Numbered from the stretch's first letter, positions 27,827-38,269 are shown. The stretch is DNA of 64,000 nt from Rhodococcus qingshengii (GCF_021025955.1 NZ_JAJNCL010000001.1:124001-188000), one strand, 5' to 3'. A program made the numbers and translations. The notes: generated from the sequence alone by a model not told the origin.

Positions 27827-29239
27827 TCAACTCGGCAATTGATTCTCGGCCCGTGTGAGAGCACATTCTCTCAATTCGGACCATGCTTCGTCGAGAAGCT
27901 CTCGATACCGTCCGATATCGGTGAGCAGTTCCGGATCCGCAGTGATATTGATCATTGCGACGTCCCCGATCGTATCGATCGTGTGCGCGACTCCGAGATT
28001 GCCCTCGAGGCTGATCGCGCCGAAACTGGCGGCCGCAGTGGAGTTTCCCAACTTCCAATCACTGACACCTTTCGGGATGTTCGAAACTCCGGTGTGTATG
28101 GCCGATGTTCTCGACGATTCCTGCCTTCGGCTTTGAAGCCTGGTTGCCAGTCGGAAGATGAACCCGGGCACGGTGCTGATCCTCTTGAAAAAGAAGATAT
28201 GACCGGGGCTAGTCGCTTCTTTGATCGATTCGACTGCGGAATTATGGATAAGGCGTATCCGGTCGACTGGATCCGGCGTATCGGAATGCAGATCGACTCC
28301 GCACGCGACAAACCGGTTCTTCGAAGTCAGCTCGGGTACGAGCTCACGAAGCGAGATCGGAACTGCCGCCCCGAGGGAGTGCGACGGCTCTTCGCCCTGT
28401 TCTTTCAGGTAGCGCGACAATCCGATCGAGACGATGGCGAGGAGGATATCGTTGATGGTCACACCTCCGAGGGCTGATTTCACTTCTCTCATTTGGGCGA
28501 CCGAGACGACAATGCAATCGAACTCACGCTGGGGTCCGAGTTTTCCGATCAGCGAAATGCTGGACGATTGCAGAGGCTTGACATGATAGTCGCCACGAGC
28601 AACTTCGGCCTTGATCATATCTTGCCCCGTTGTTTTTGCCTGCCAATATTTTCGTGCAAACGAGGCGATCGTGATCGGCAGCAAGAGAACCGAGCGACAG
28701 AACAGCTCGGTACGTGATCGCGGGCGGGAAGTTTTCGTCGAGAGGTGAACAGGCAAGCTGACGGAGAAGAGTTTCTGGGCTATTCGAACACTTTCGTATC
28801 CGTCGGCGATCGAGTGATGGAACTTCACCATGACGACTGTTGCGGGTTCTTGTCGGCCGGCGACGCCGACCACGCCGCGGGCGACGTGAAGGTGCCACTG
28901 GGGCAGCCCGCGATCAATTCTTTGTTGAACCAATGTCGGAATCAGTGCCCGCAGGCTTCCCCAATCGGTCACATCATGAAAGGTGATGTGATGGGACGGA
29001 GAAAAATCAGGATCCTGTTCGACGTACGGGTGGTTCAGATCCCAAGGCACTCGAACGACGCGTTCATGTAGTTCGGGTAGTGCGTTGATTCTCTCGGCAA
29101 GCCAATCGGTAATTTCGGTAGGGCTCAAATCGTCGGATGGTTCGCCATCGGGGAAGAATGCGTATCCGGTCAAGAAGAACTGCGTGACGTGCGTGCGTTC
29201 CGAATTCAGGAACAAGGCATCACGGGGATCCATTTGCAT
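27827..29239 (-). CDS. Wax ester synthase/diacylglycerol acyltransferase (WS/DGAT)
   Basis: About 470 residues from the ATG at 29239, which has ACGGAG just upstream; the frame is open to a GTG at 29296. The catalytic motif HHSIADG is at about residue 140. The C-terminal NDIL motif (GGVTINDILLAIV) and a GVSNIPKG segment fit the family. These enzymes esterify acyl-CoA with fatty alcohols or diacylglycerol to make storage lipid, and rhodococci carry many copies. It is monocistronic, with about 230 nt of leader before the dctA stop that shows no gene. Confidence 0.88.
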   Translation of the reverse strand: MQMDPRDALFLNSERTHVTQFFLTGYAFFPDGEPSDDLSPTEITDWLAERINALPELHERVVRVPWDLNHPYVEQDPDFSPSHHITFHDVTDWGSLRALIPTLVQQRIDRGLPQWHLHVARGVVGVAGRQEPATVVMVKFHHSIADGYESVRIAQKLFSVSLPVHLSTKTSRPRSRTELFCRSVLLLPITIASFARKYWQAKTTGQDMIKAEVARGDYHVKPLQSSSISLIGKLGPQREFDCIVVSVAQMREVKSALGGVTINDILLAIVSIGLSRYLKEQGEEPSHSLGAAVPISLRELVPELTSKNRFVACGVDLHSDTPDPVDRIRLIHNSAVESIKEATSPGHIFFFKRISTVPGFIFRLATRLQSRRQESSRTSAIHTGVSNIPKGVSDWKLGNSTAAASFGAISLEGNLGVAHTIDTIGDVAMINITADPELLTDIGRYRELLDEAWSELRECALTRAENQLPS

Positions 29240-29468
29240 CTGTCGCTCCGTGTCCATCGAAGTATGTGTTCTACCGGAATTTACCCGATCATCCACTTTT
29301 CGGAGCAGATGCGCGAAGATCCTGAATCGCAGCGTTCACGAATCCGGCTACCTCCACCGCAAGGCGCTGCCTTGCTTACCGAAGCTATCGATCGTGCGGG
29401 TCTGAATGCGGGTTTACGTTGCGAACGCCGAATGATGGGTTGTCGCAAGCCACGATATCGGTTCGAGG

Positions 29469-30866
29469 CTAGTGCGTCTGAACTCCTGCAGTTTCCCGCT
29501 CCGGAACAGGCTTTCCCGTGAGCGGATCGACTTCCTCGAGCGGCGGAACGTCTTCGCCGTCGAGCACGCGGCGCATGCGCTCCTTGTCGAGCTGCCCCTC
29601 CCAATTGGCGACCACGAACGTTGCGACACAGTTCCCGAGCAGGTTCACCGAGACCCGCATCGAGTCCATGATTCTATCGGCGCCCAGCAGGAGGGCGACT
29701 GCGGCGACCGGAATTGTGCCGTGACCGATTGCGGCCACGGTGGCGGACAGCGCCAGGAACGAAGATCCCGGTACCCCGGCCATCCCCTTGGACGTGAGCA
29801 TCAGTACCAGGACGGCAGTGATCTGTTCACCGAGAGTCAGGTCCACGCCGAGTGCCTGAGCCAGAAACAGCATGCAGATCGACAGGTACAGCGTTGCGCC
29901 GTCGAGATTGAATGAGTACCCGGTTGGTACCACCAATCCTGTTGTCGTTCGCGAGCATCCGGCGTTGGTGAGCTTGACCATGATTCGGGGCAGAACGACT
30001 TCGGTCGACGCCGTTCCCAACGCGAGGAAGAGTTCGTCCTTGATGTACTTGACGAACTTCCACAGGTTCACTCCCGCGAAGTACCTGACTATCGCGGCCA
30101 GGATGAGGATGAACAGGACGGCTGCGAGATAGCATGCGGCGATCAGCTTTCCGTAGCTTCCGAGCGAAGCAATCCCGTACTGGCCGACGATGTACGCCAT
30201 CGCGCCCAAAGCGCCCAACGGCGCCAGTCTCATGATCCAGCCGATGATCGTGAAGAACAGATGGCTCAGACGATCGATGAGTTCGAACACGATCGGTGGT
30301 CCACTCTCGCCTGCCTTGGCCAAGGCGAGTCCGAACAGTACGGCGAAGAAGAGGACTTGGAGGAGTGCGTTTTCGGCGAAGGCCGAAACTATCGACACCG
30401 GAATGATGTTGAGCAGGAATTCGACGGTGTGGGGAAGTTCGCCACTTCCGGTCTTGGCGGCCACGGCGTCCGCACCGTTCGCCAGTGTCTCCGGATCGAT
30501 GTTGAATCCCGCACCTGGTTTCATCAGGTTGCCGATGAGCAGCCCGAACAGCAGCGCGAAGGTGGTCACAACCTCGAAGTAGATGAGCGCCTTGACGCCG
30601 ATGCGTCCCACCGCTTTCAGATCGCCGACGTGGGCGATCCCGATCACGACGGTGCAGAAGATGATCGGTGCGATCAGCATTTTGATCAGCTTGATGAACC
30701 CGTCGGCAAGGGGCTTGAGATTCGCGCCGAATTCCGGCCACAACCAGCCGATGAGAACACCGATGACGATAGCGGCGATCAGTTGCACGAACAGGGATCG
30801 GTACCAGGGCGGCTTGTTGGCGAGTCTCGCGAGCTCGCTGTTCGGCAGTTTTGCGGAAGTGGCCAT
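29469..30866 (-). CDS. dctA: DctA-type C4-dicarboxylate/amino acid:cation symporter
   Basis: A 465-residue transporter from the chosen ATG at 30866 (MATSAK). About eight membrane helices and two re-entrant loops are recognisable from PLADGFIKLIKMLIAPIIF near residue 45, GTASTEVVLPRIM near 275, PTGYSFNLDGATLY near 305, and SVNLLGNCVATFVVA near 415. These are the substrate- and Na+/H+-binding signatures of the DAACS family. Succinate, fumarate and malate are typical substrates. It is divergent from the small membrane-protein gene at 31055, with a shared 188-nt promoter region. Confidence 0.92.
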   Translation of the reverse strand: MATSAKLPNSELARLANKPPWYRSLFVQLIAAIVIGVLIGWLWPEFGANLKPLADGFIKLIKMLIAPIIFCTVVIGIAHVGDLKAVGRIGVKALIYFEVVTTFALLFGLLIGNLMKPGAGFNIDPETLANGADAVAAKTGSGELPHTVEFLLNIIPVSIVSAFAENALLQVLFFAVLFGLALAKAGESGPPIVFELIDRLSHLFFTIIGWIMRLAPLGALGAMAYIVGQYGIASLGSYGKLIAACYLAAVLFILILAAIVRYFAGVNLWKFVKYIKDELFLALGTASTEVVLPRIMVKLTNAGCSRTTTGLVVPTGYSFNLDGATLYLSICMLFLAQALGVDLTLGEQITAVLVLMLTSKGMAGVPGSSFLALSATVAAIGHGTIPVAAVALLLGADRIMDSMRVSVNLLGNCVATFVVANWEGQLDKERMRRVLDGEDVPPLEEVDPLTGKPVPERETAGVQTH

Positions 30867-31054
30867 GGACGAGAACGCTAGGTCTGCTTGATTGCGAAAG
30901 AATAACTCGCGAATGTCCTGCGTGTAACACGTCCAGGTTGCATCTCGGACAACAATTCGGTCAACAAGCGACAGTTGTGTGTGACTGTGGTTATTGTTGC
31001 CCTGAGCGGTGATCTTCCGTCCGCGTGCATGCACGACGTGTGAGAGGGGCTGTC

Positions 31055-31315
31055 ATGGGGCAAATTATCGGAACCATCATTTTCGGCGCAGTCATCGGAA
31101 TCCTGGCTCGTCTCGTACTGCCAGGTAAGCAGCAGTACGGCATGATCATCACCGTCGTCCTCGGTGTCGCCGGAGCGCTTATCGGGTACTGGGTCTGGGG
31201 AGCGATCTCGGACGAGGGCGACACGGGTGGAATCGACTGGATCCGGTGGATCATCAGCATCGCGGCAGCGGCCGTGCTCTCGATCGGCTACAGCGCCGTC
31301 ACGGGTAAGAAATAG
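31055..31315 (+). CDS. GlsB/YeaQ/YmgE-family small membrane protein
   Basis: An 86-residue protein with three hydrophobic segments and the family N terminus MGQIIGTIIFGAVIGILAR, followed by LVLPGKQ. The start at 31055 has GAGAGGGG upstream; an earlier ATG at 31025 would add ten polar residues. Members are called transglycosylase-associated proteins and often respond to stress, but no activity is shown. The gene is monocistronic and followed by a strong hairpin. Confidence 0.88.
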   Translation: MGQIIGTIIFGAVIGILARLVLPGKQQYGMIITVVLGVAGALIGYWVWGAISDEGDTGGIDWIRWIISIAAAAVLSIGYSAVTGKK

Positions 31316-31333
31316 CAAGCCTACGAATTTCGA

Positions 31334-31370
31334 ACAGTGCGCCCTCCCGAACTTCGGGAGGGCGCACTGT
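31334..31370 (+). terminator. Strong hairpin terminator
   Basis: An 18-nt perfect inverted repeat (31334-31351 with 31353-31370), reading GTGCGCCCTCCCGAA on the left arm, followed by TGGTTTG. It lies 18 nt after the small membrane-protein gene and before the convergent RSH gene. Confidence 0.85.
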
Positions 31371-31469
31371 TGGTTTGCCCCAGTTGTCCTACCCCAGCGT
31401 GAGCGAACGGCACTCTCGTCGCCTCAGATACGCCGAAAGGCGCGTTCGCTCAGGGGAGGGCGCGCAAAT

Positions 31470-32216
31470 TCAGAGCGCTCGTCGCTGAAGATGCATCGCC
31501 TCGAGGAACTGCGCCGGTAGATCCTGCTCGAGGATTTCGTCGTCAGGATGCGGTAGCGCTTTGATCTTCGCGAACTCGTCGTTGAGCCGTTCCATCTTGA
31601 CGTCGAGGCGGTGTGCCGCAGCAGCAGCCTCGGTGAGTTCGTCGAGGAGTTCGACGGGAACCTCGCGGTTGTACTTGTAGTAGATCTTGTGTTCGAGACT
31701 TGCCCAGAAATCCATCGCGATGGTGCGGATCTGGAGTTCGATCGGAACGTGCCGGACGCGGTCGCTCATGAAAACCGGGACCTCGACGATCAGGTGCAAG
31801 CTCTTGTAGCCGTTGGGTTTCGGATCGGCGATGTAGTCCTCGCGCTCGATCACCCGAAGGTCCGTCTGGCTGGTGAGCATCTCGGCTATTCGGTACGTGT
31901 CGGAAATGAAGCTGCAGGTGATGCGTACTCCGGCGATGTCGAAGATGTTCTTCGAGATGTCGTCGATCGTGAGCGGGATGTTCAGGCGCTGAGCCTTGCG
32001 CAGGATGCTGTCCGGTGACTTGACTCGTGACGTGACGTGTTCGATGGGGCTGTACTGATTGATGTGAGTGAACTCGTCCTTGAGGATGTTCACCTTGGTC
32101 ATCAGTTCGGAGATTCCGAATTGGTACAACATCATGAAGCGGGAGAACTCGGTCCGCAGTTCGGCGAAATCGGCCCTGCTGACCCCACTGCTGTCTTCCA
32201 CGTTCGGCACCCTCAT
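31470..32216 (-). CDS. Small RelA/SpoT-family (p)ppGpp synthetase
   Basis: A 248-residue protein with only the RSH synthetase domain: no HD hydrolase, TGS or ACT region. Typical segments are RVKSPDSILRKAQRL near residue 65, DIAGVRITCSFISDTYRIAEML near 93, DYIADPKPNGYKSLHLIVEVP near 125, and VPIELQIRTIAMDFWASLEHKIYYKY near 155. This is the set seen in GTP pyrophosphokinase-family short alarmone synthetases. The start has only a weak ribosome site. It would make ppGpp/pppGpp in response to a signal not visible here. Confidence 0.9.
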   Translation of the reverse strand: MRVPNVEDSSGVSRADFAELRTEFSRFMMLYQFGISELMTKVNILKDEFTHINQYSPIEHVTSRVKSPDSILRKAQRLNIPLTIDDISKNIFDIAGVRITCSFISDTYRIAEMLTSQTDLRVIEREDYIADPKPNGYKSLHLIVEVPVFMSDRVRHVPIELQIRTIAMDFWASLEHKIYYKYNREVPVELLDELTEAAAAAHRLDVKMERLNDEFAKIKALPHPDDEILEQDLPAQFLEAMHLQRRAL

Positions 32217-32264
32217 CTGTTAGCTGGTGTAACCAGTCTGCCACCGATTGTGCAGTGTCCGGTT

Positions 32265-32864
32265 TCAGTGGGTGCGCAGTGCGGCCAGTGTCATATCCCG
32301 CAGGACGCGACGTGCACGTGCCGGCGAAGCGGGGTTGGCGCTGTGTGGGGTCGAGTTGATCAGACCGAAGGTGGCATGCGCTTTGATTCGTGCGTCCGCC
32401 TGATCGAGCTGGGGATCGAGTTGCTCGAGCACCCCAACCCAGACCTCGACGTACTTGCGCTGCGTTTGGCGTACTTGTCGACGCGCGTCGGCCGGGAGGC
32501 TTTCGAGATCACGGTCCTGGATACGGATCAGGTCCGGCTCGCCCAGTGCGAAGTCGAGGTGGAACTCCACCAGTGCGTCGAGAGCAGCGCTCGGAGAGTC
32601 CGCAGCCTCCGCCGCAGCTGATCCGCCTTCGTGCAGTCGTGTGCTGATGCCGACGAGAAGTTCCACGAGGACTGCGTCCTTGTTCGGGAAATGCCGGTAC
32701 ACGGCGGGGCCGCTGATACCGACGGCCGCACCCAGGTCTTCGAGTCGCACACTCACGAATCCGCGCTCGGCGATCAACCGGGCGGCGGCGTCCAAGAGTT
32801 GACGACGACGGTCGGCCTTCATCTGATCGCGTCGCGTCGGAGCTGTTACCTGCTCAGAGGTCAT
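32265..32864 (-). CDS. TetR-family repressor of the adjacent leucine operon
   Basis: A 199-residue TetR protein with its HTH at about 17-62 (RRQLLDAAARLIAERGFVSVRLEDLGAAVGISGPAVYRHF). The all-helical C-terminal domain would bind a ligand, probably an acyl-CoA. It is divergently transcribed from the carboxylase operon with 98 nt between, and that gap contains repeated AGTTAAT half-sites. This is the usual layout of a local repressor of leucine/branched-chain degradation. The ligand is inferred only from context. Confidence 0.87.
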   Translation of the reverse strand: MTSEQVTAPTRRDQMKADRRRQLLDAAARLIAERGFVSVRLEDLGAAVGISGPAVYRHFPNKDAVLVELLVGISTRLHEGGSAAAEAADSPSAALDALVEFHLDFALGEPDLIRIQDRDLESLPADARRQVRQTQRKYVEVWVGVLEQLDPQLDQADARIKAHATFGLINSTPHSANPASPARARRVLRDMTLAALRTH

Positions 32865-32901
32865 TCTCTCGATCTTTCTTCGCTTGTGTTCTGGACAACT
32901 C

Positions 32902-32944
32902 AGTTAATCATAGTTAATCTAGTTTCAGTTATCGAGCATTAACT
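32902..32944 (+). promoter_or_regulatory. Candidate TetR operator
   Basis: Two direct copies of AGTTAATC (32902-32909, 32912-32919) and an inverted ATTAACT (32938-32944), in an A/T-rich island between the divergent genes. The last half-site ends 18 nt before the carboxylase ATG at 32963. Confidence 0.6.
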
Positions 32945-32962
32945 CATGGCGAAGGCGGCGGG

Positions 32963-34576
32963 ATGACTCCCAGTGGAATCACGCAAGGATCGGGCTACCG
33001 GTCCGATCACACCGTTCTGGTGGACGAACTGAAGAAGAAACTGGCGCAAGCAGCGCTGGGTGGCAACGAGCGCTCTCGCGAGCGCCACGTGAGCAGAGGG
33101 AAGCTGCTGCCGCGAGATCGCGTCGACTCGCTGCTCGACCAGGGCAGCCCGTTCCTCGAGCTGTCCCCGCTCGCGGCCAACGGCCTGTACGACGACGAGT
33201 GCCCCGGCGCCGGCGTCATCACCGGCATCGGCCGTGTGTCGGGCCGCGAGTGCGTCATCGTTGCCAACGACGCGACGGTCAAGGGCGGCACCTACTACCC
33301 GATGACGGTGAAGAAGCACCTGCGCGCGCAGGAAGTTGCGCTGCAGAACAACCTTCCCTGCATCTACCTCGTCGACTCCGGCGGCGCCTTCCTGCCGCGC
33401 CAGGACGAAGTCTTCCCGGACCGCGAGCACTTCGGCCGGATCTTCTACAACCAGGCGACCATGAGCGCCAAGGGGATTCCCCAGATCGCCGCAGTTCTCG
33501 GTTCGTGTACCGCGGGCGGCGCATACGTGCCCGCGATGAGCGACGAAGCAGTGATCGTCCGCAACCAGGGCACCATCTTCCTCGGCGGCCCGCCGCTCGT
33601 GAAGGCTGCCACCGGTGAGATCGTGACAGCAGAAGAGCTCGGCGGCGGCGACCTGCACTCCAAGGTTTCCGGCGTCACCGATCACCTGGCCGAGGACGAC
33701 CGCGACGCACTTCGGATCGTGCGCAACATCATTGCCACGCTCGGCCCCCGCTCCGAGCGCCCGTGGGATGTCATCTCCACGGTTCCGCCCCTCGCTGATC
33801 AGAGCGAGTTGTACGACGTCGTCCCGACCGATCCCCGTACTCCGTACGACGTGCACGAGGTGATCACCAAGCTCGTTGACGGCCCCGGCGGTGCCGGAAA
33901 TTCTTCCAGCGCGTTCCAGGAGTTCAAGGCTGAGTACGGCAAGACGCTCGTCACCGGTTTCGCCCACATCGAGGGCCACCCGGTCGGCATCATCGCCAAC
34001 AACGGCGTTCTCTTCGGCGAATCCGCCATGAAGGGAGCACATTTCATCGAACTGTGCGACAAGCGCAGTGTGCCGCTGCTGTTCCTGCAGAACATCGCGG
34101 GCTTCATGGTGGGACGCGACTACGAGGCCGGCGGCATCGCCAAGCACGGCGCCAAGATGGTCACGGCAGTTGCGTGTGCACGGGTTCCGAAGCTGACGGT
34201 TGTCATCGGCGGCTCTTACGGCGCCGGCAACTACTCCATGTGTGGACGCGCGTATTCACCTCGCTTCCTGTGGATGTGGCCGAACGCGCGCATCTCGGTC
34301 ATGGGCGGCGAGCAGGCCGCGTCGGTGCTCTCGACCGTTCGTAGTGACCAACTCGACAGCGCGGGCAATCCATGGTCGGCCGAGGACGAAGAGTCCTTCA
34401 AGGCGCCGATCCGCGAGCAGTACGAGGCTCAGGGAAATCCGTACTACTCCACCGCGCGGCTGTGGGATGACGGTGTCATCGACCCCGCAGATACCAGAAC
34501 TGTTCTCGGCCTGGCTCTCTCGGCGTGTGCAAACGCGCCGATCGAACCGGTCTCCTACGGCGTCTTCCGGATGTGA
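32963..34576 (+). CDS. accD1: Acyl-CoA (3-methylcrotonyl-CoA) carboxylase beta subunit
   Basis: A 537-residue carboxyltransferase subunit. The N-terminal CT half has [23 protein letters not shown] and the biotin-side motif [15 protein letters not shown] near 180. The C-terminal half has [21 protein letters not shown] and [16 protein letters not shown]. It pairs with the alpha chain 6 nt downstream. A methylcrotonyl-CoA role is inferred from the neighbouring acyl-CoA dehydrogenase, MaoC and CitE genes, the mycobacterial leucine arrangement. A six-codon reading frame at 32946 ends across this start; it may be a leader or chance. Confidence 0.9.
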   Translation: MTPSGITQGSGYRSDHTVLVDELKKKLAQAALGGNERSRERHVSRGKLLPRDRVDSLLDQGSPFLELSPLAANGLYDDECPGAGVITGIGRVSGRECVIVANDATVKGGTYYPMTVKKHLRAQEVALQNNLPCIYLVDSGGAFLPRQDEVFPDREHFGRIFYNQATMSAKGIPQIAAVLGSCTAGGAYVPAMSDEAVIVRNQGTIFLGGPPLVKAATGEIVTAEELGGGDLHSKVSGVTDHLAEDDRDALRIVRNIIATLGPRSERPWDVISTVPPLADQSELYDVVPTDPRTPYDVHEVITKLVDGPGGAGNSSSAFQEFKAEYGKTLVTGFAHIEGHPVGIIANNGVLFGESAMKGAHFIELCDKRSVPLLFLQNIAGFMVGRDYEAGGIAKHGAKMVTAVACARVPKLTVVIGGSYGAGNYSMCGRAYSPRFLWMWPNARISVMGGEQAASVLSTVRSDQLDSAGNPWSAEDEESFKAPIREQYEAQGNPYYSTARLWDDGVIDPADTRTVLGLALSACANAPIEPVSYGVFRM

Positions 34577-34581
34577 GCGAA

Positions 34582-36621
34582 ATGACTGAGTTGCGCACTA
34601 TCGATACTGTTCTCGTGGCCAACCGCGGTGAGATCGCGGTTCGTGTGATCCGCACGTTGCGTGAGTTGGGAATTCGCAGCGTCGCCGTCTACAGCGACGC
34701 CGACGCGAATGCTCGACACGTCCGCGAGGCCGACACCGCCGTCAACATCGGACCGGCTGCGGCGCGTGAAAGCTACCTCGTCATCGACAAGGTGATCGAC
34801 GCTGCCAAGTCCACGGGCGCACAGGGCATTCACCCCGGCTACGGCTTCCTGTCGGAGAACTCGGCGTTCTCGGCTGCCTGTGCGGCTGCCGGAATCGCCT
34901 TCCTCGGCCCCTCCGAGCGGGCCATCGAGGTGATGGGTGACAAGATCACCGCGAAGAACGCAGTCGCCGCGTTCGACGTCCCGGTGGTCCCGGGTATCGC
35001 GCGCCCGAACCTGACCGACGAAGAACTGATCGCAGCAGCCGAGGACATCGGCTACCCGGTGTTGGTCAAGCCTTCCGCAGGCGGCGGCGGCAAGGGAATG
35101 CGTCTGGTCGAGGATCCGGCCAATCTGGCCGAGGCTCTTCGCAGTGCGCGTCGTGAGGCCGCGTCGTCGTTCGGCGACGACACCCTGTTCCTCGAGCGAT
35201 TCGTCCTGCGGCCCCGGCACATCGAGGTCCAGGTTCTCGCCGACCAGCACGGCAACGTCGTTCACCTCGGTGAGCGCGAATGCAGCCTGCAGCGGCGTCA
35301 CCAGAAGGTCATCGAAGAGGCTCCCTCGCCGCTGCTCGATCAGGTGACCCGTGACCGGATCGGCGCGGCAGCGTGCAACACCGCTCGAAGCGTCGATTAC
35401 ACCGGCGCCGGCACTGTCGAGTTCATCGTCTCCGCCGACAAGCCGGACGAGTTCTTCTTCATGGAGATGAACACTCGCCTGCAGGTCGAGCACCCCGTCA
35501 CCGAAATGGTGACCGGACTGGATCTGGTCGAATGGCAGGTTCGTGTGGCAGCAGGGGAGAAGTTGGCCTTCTCCCAGAGTGACATCACGCTGACCGGGCA
35601 CGCCATCGAAGCTCGTGTGTACGCGGAGGATCCGGGCCGTGGATTCCTGCCGACCGGCGGCCGCGTCGTCGATCTGGTCGAGCCGTCAGGTTCCGGCGTG
35701 CGCGTCGATTCCGGACTGCTCGCGGGCACCGTCGTCGGCAGTGACTACGACCCGATGCTCAGCAAGGTCATCGCCCACGCTCCCGACCGCGCGGGCGCAC
35801 TGCGCAAGCTCGATCGCGCACTCGGTGACACCGCAGTGCTCGGAGTCGTGACCAACATCGAATTCGCACGGTTCCTCCTCGCTGATCCGGATGTGATCGC
35901 GGGCAACCTCGACACCGGTCTGCTCGATCGTCGCGTCGAAGACTTCGTCGCAGCCGACGCCTCCGACGAGGTTCTCATTGCTGCCGCGGCTTATCGCTGG
36001 CTCTCGCGGTGGACAACTTCGGAATCCGTTGATCCCTGGGACGTCCCGAGTGGATGGCGCGTCGGAACTCCCGCTCCGACCAGCATCAGGCTCTCCGCCG
36101 GCACCCGAACGGCGCACGTTGCGATCGTCGGGGTTCCCGCGGATGCAAAGGTCGAGGTCGAAGGTTCACAACCGCGCGCATTCAGCGCGACCCTGACGGG
36201 ATCCAAACTGGCGGTAGTGATCGACGGACACCGACGCACGTTTGTCGTAGCCGAGACCGACGGAGGTTTGTGGCTGGCAGGCGGCGGGACCTGGCACGTG
36301 CGCGAGGTCGCCGAGGTCAGTGTTCGCGGTGAGGACAAGCATGCCGGTGATGCCGAAATCGCCAGCCCCATGCCCGGTGCCGTCATCGCGGTCAACGTAG
36401 AGAACGGCGCAGTAGTGAGCGCGGGACAACCGCTTGTCGTGGTCGAGGCCATGAAGATGGAGCACTCCTTGACGTCCCCGATCGACGGAATCGTGGAAGT
36501 GCTTGTCCGTCAGGGCGATCAGGTGATGGTGGATCAGGTTCTGGCCCGCGTGGTACCTGCCCAAGACGAAGAGACTGCCGAAGAAAAGTCCGAGAACACG
36601 ACGCCGAAGGAAGACGCCTGA
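34582..36621 (+). CDS. accA1: Acyl-CoA (3-methylcrotonyl-CoA) carboxylase alpha subunit
   Basis: A 679-residue biotin carboxylase/BCCP fusion. It has an N-terminal preATP-grasp ([20 protein letters not shown]), an ATP-grasp Gly-rich loop ([12 protein letters not shown]), [14 protein letters not shown] near 295, and a C-terminal biotinyl domain with EAMKMEH, in which Lys625 is the biotinylation site. The ATG at 34582 is chosen over an upstream in-frame ATG that would lie inside the beta-subunit gene. A short acidic tail ([10 protein letters not shown]) ends the protein. The stop overlaps the next start by 1 nt. Confidence 0.92.
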   Translation: MTELRTIDTVLVANRGEIAVRVIRTLRELGIRSVAVYSDADANARHVREADTAVNIGPAAARESYLVIDKVIDAAKSTGAQGIHPGYGFLSENSAFSAACAAAGIAFLGPSERAIEVMGDKITAKNAVAAFDVPVVPGIARPNLTDEELIAAAEDIGYPVLVKPSAGGGGKGMRLVEDPANLAEALRSARREAASSFGDDTLFLERFVLRPRHIEVQVLADQHGNVVHLGERECSLQRRHQKVIEEAPSPLLDQVTRDRIGAAACNTARSVDYTGAGTVEFIVSADKPDEFFFMEMNTRLQVEHPVTEMVTGLDLVEWQVRVAAGEKLAFSQSDITLTGHAIEARVYAEDPGRGFLPTGGRVVDLVEPSGSGVRVDSGLLAGTVVGSDYDPMLSKVIAHAPDRAGALRKLDRALGDTAVLGVVTNIEFARFLLADPDVIAGNLDTGLLDRRVEDFVAADASDEVLIAAAAYRWLSRWTTSESVDPWDVPSGWRVGTPAPTSIRLSAGTRTAHVAIVGVPADAKVEVEGSQPRAFSATLTGSKLAVVIDGHRRTFVVAETDGGLWLAGGGTWHVREVAEVSVRGEDKHAGDAEIASPMPGAVIAVNVENGAVVSAGQPLVVVEAMKMEHSLTSPIDGIVEVLVRQGDQVMVDQVLARVVPAQDEETAEEKSENTTPKEDA

Positions 36622-37784
36622 TGTCCGATTACCTTGCCACCGGAGCGCTTCCGGACGAATACCAGCAGCTCGCCAAGACCGTTGCCGACTTCGCCAAGAC
36701 CGTCGTTGCACCGGTTGCTGCCGAGCACGACGCCAACCACACCTTCCCGTACGAGGTAGTTGCCGGGATGGCGGACATGGGCTTGTTCGGCCTGCCCTTC
36801 CCCGAAGAGTACGGCGGAATGGGCGGCGACTACTTCGCACTCTGCCTGGCGCTCGAAGAGCTGGGCAAGGTCGACCAGAGCGTCGCGATCACCCTCGAAG
36901 CCGGAGTGTCCTTGGGCGCCATGCCCATCTACCGCTTCGGTAACGAGGCACAGAAGGAAGAGTGGCTTCCGCAGCTCACCAGCGGCAAGTCTTTGGCTGC
37001 CTTCGGCCTGACCGAACCCGGTGCGGGTAGCGATGCCGGCGGAACCAAGACCACCGCGAAGTTCGACAGCGGCGAGTGGATCATCAACGGCAACAAGCAG
37101 TTCATCACCAACTCGGGCACAGACATCACCAAGCTGGTGACGGTCACCGCGGTCACGGGTGTCAAGGACGGGGGCAAGAAGGAGATCTCGACGATCCTCG
37201 TGCCGACCACGACGCCCGGCTTCACTGCCGAACCGGCGTACAACAAGGTCGGCTGGAACGCATCCGACACCCATCCGCTCACGTTCGCGGATGTTCGTGT
37301 TCCCGAAGAGAATCTGCTTGGTGAGCGTGGCCGCGGCTACGCGAACTTCCTGCGCATCCTCGACGAAGGCCGCATCGCCATTTCCGCGTTGAGCGTCGGT
37401 GCAGCCCAGGGCTGCGTCGACGAGTCGATCAAGTACGCCAAGGAGCGCGAGGCGTTCGGTCGCCCCATCGGACACAACCAGGCCATCGCGTTCAAGATCG
37501 CGCGCATGGAGGCCCGCGCCCACGTCGCACGTACCGCGTACTACGACGCGGCCGCACTCATGTTGTCGGGCAAGCCGTTCAAGAAGCAGGCATCCATCGC
37601 CAAGCTCATTTCCTCCGAAGCTGCCATGGACAACGCTCGTGACGCCACACAGATCCACGGCGGATACGGCTTCATGAACGAGTACGCCGTCGCGCGCCAC
37701 TACCGTGACAGCAAGATCCTCGAAATCGGTGAGGGAACGACCGAGGTGCAGTTGATGCTCATCGCTCGTGAGGCAGGGCTATGA
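36621..37784 (+). CDS. Acyl-CoA dehydrogenase, isovaleryl-CoA dehydrogenase-like
   Basis: A 387-residue FAD-dependent dehydrogenase. Family signatures are AAFGLTEPGAGSDAGGTKTTA near residue 130, the C-terminal ATQIHGGYGFMNEYAVARHYRDSK near 340, and EIGEGTTEVQ. In the operon order it would supply the alpha,beta-unsaturated acyl-CoA (3-methylcrotonyl-CoA) used by the carboxylase. It overlaps the alpha subunit by 1 nt and the MaoC gene by 4 nt. The exact chain specificity is an inference from context. Confidence 0.88.
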   Translation: MSDYLATGALPDEYQQLAKTVADFAKTVVAPVAAEHDANHTFPYEVVAGMADMGLFGLPFPEEYGGMGGDYFALCLALEELGKVDQSVAITLEAGVSLGAMPIYRFGNEAQKEEWLPQLTSGKSLAAFGLTEPGAGSDAGGTKTTAKFDSGEWIINGNKQFITNSGTDITKLVTVTAVTGVKDGGKKEISTILVPTTTPGFTAEPAYNKVGWNASDTHPLTFADVRVPEENLLGERGRGYANFLRILDEGRIAISALSVGAAQGCVDESIKYAKEREAFGRPIGHNQAIAFKIARMEARAHVARTAYYDAAALMLSGKPFKKQASIAKLISSEAAMDNARDATQIHGGYGFMNEYAVARHYRDSKILEIGEGTTEVQLMLIAREAGL

Positions 37785-38269
37785 CGAACCCCAAGAAGAT
37801 CACTCAGCGCGGGCTCTGGTTCGAGGAGTTCGAGGTCGGCGCGATCTACGAGCATCGCCCAGGCCGAACGGTGACCGAGGCTGACAACGTCCTGTTCACG
37901 ACTTTGACGATGAACACGCAGGCGTTGCATCTCGATGCCGCGTACAGCGAGGACACTCAATTCGGTGTGCGGTTGGTCAATTCGATGTTCACCCTGTCGA
38001 CCATCGTGGGCCTCTCGGTCGCGCAGTTGACGCAGGGCACCATCGTCGCCAACCTCGGTTTCTCCGAGATCAGCTTCCCGAAGCCGCTCTTTCACGGGGA
38101 CACCCTGTATGCCGAGACGCTCATCGCAGACAAGCGGGAGTCGAAGAGCCGTCCAGGCGAAGGCATCGTGACGCTGGTGCACACCGGTCGCAACCAGCAC
38201 GGTGACGTCGTGGCACTTGCCACGCGCAAGACGTTGGTGCAGCTCCGCCCGGCTGAGGTGTCCTCATGA
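37781..38269 (+). CDS. MaoC-family hydratase
   Basis: A 162-residue single hotdog-fold protein. It shows RTVTEADNVLFTTLTMNTQALHLDA (residues 29-53), the usual active-site Asp/Asn region of MaoC-like hydratases, and a GVRLVNSMFTLS segment. Between the dehydrogenase and the CitE-like lyase it is the best candidate for hydration of 3-methylglutaconyl-CoA to HMG-CoA, since no crotonase gene is present. That assignment is positional. Four-nucleotide overlaps on both sides indicate tight coupling. Confidence 0.85.
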   Translation: MTNPKKITQRGLWFEEFEVGAIYEHRPGRTVTEADNVLFTTLTMNTQALHLDAAYSEDTQFGVRLVNSMFTLSTIVGLSVAQLTQGTIVANLGFSEISFPKPLFHGDTLYAETLIADKRESKSRPGEGIVTLVHTGRNQHGDVVALATRKTLVQLRPAEVSS

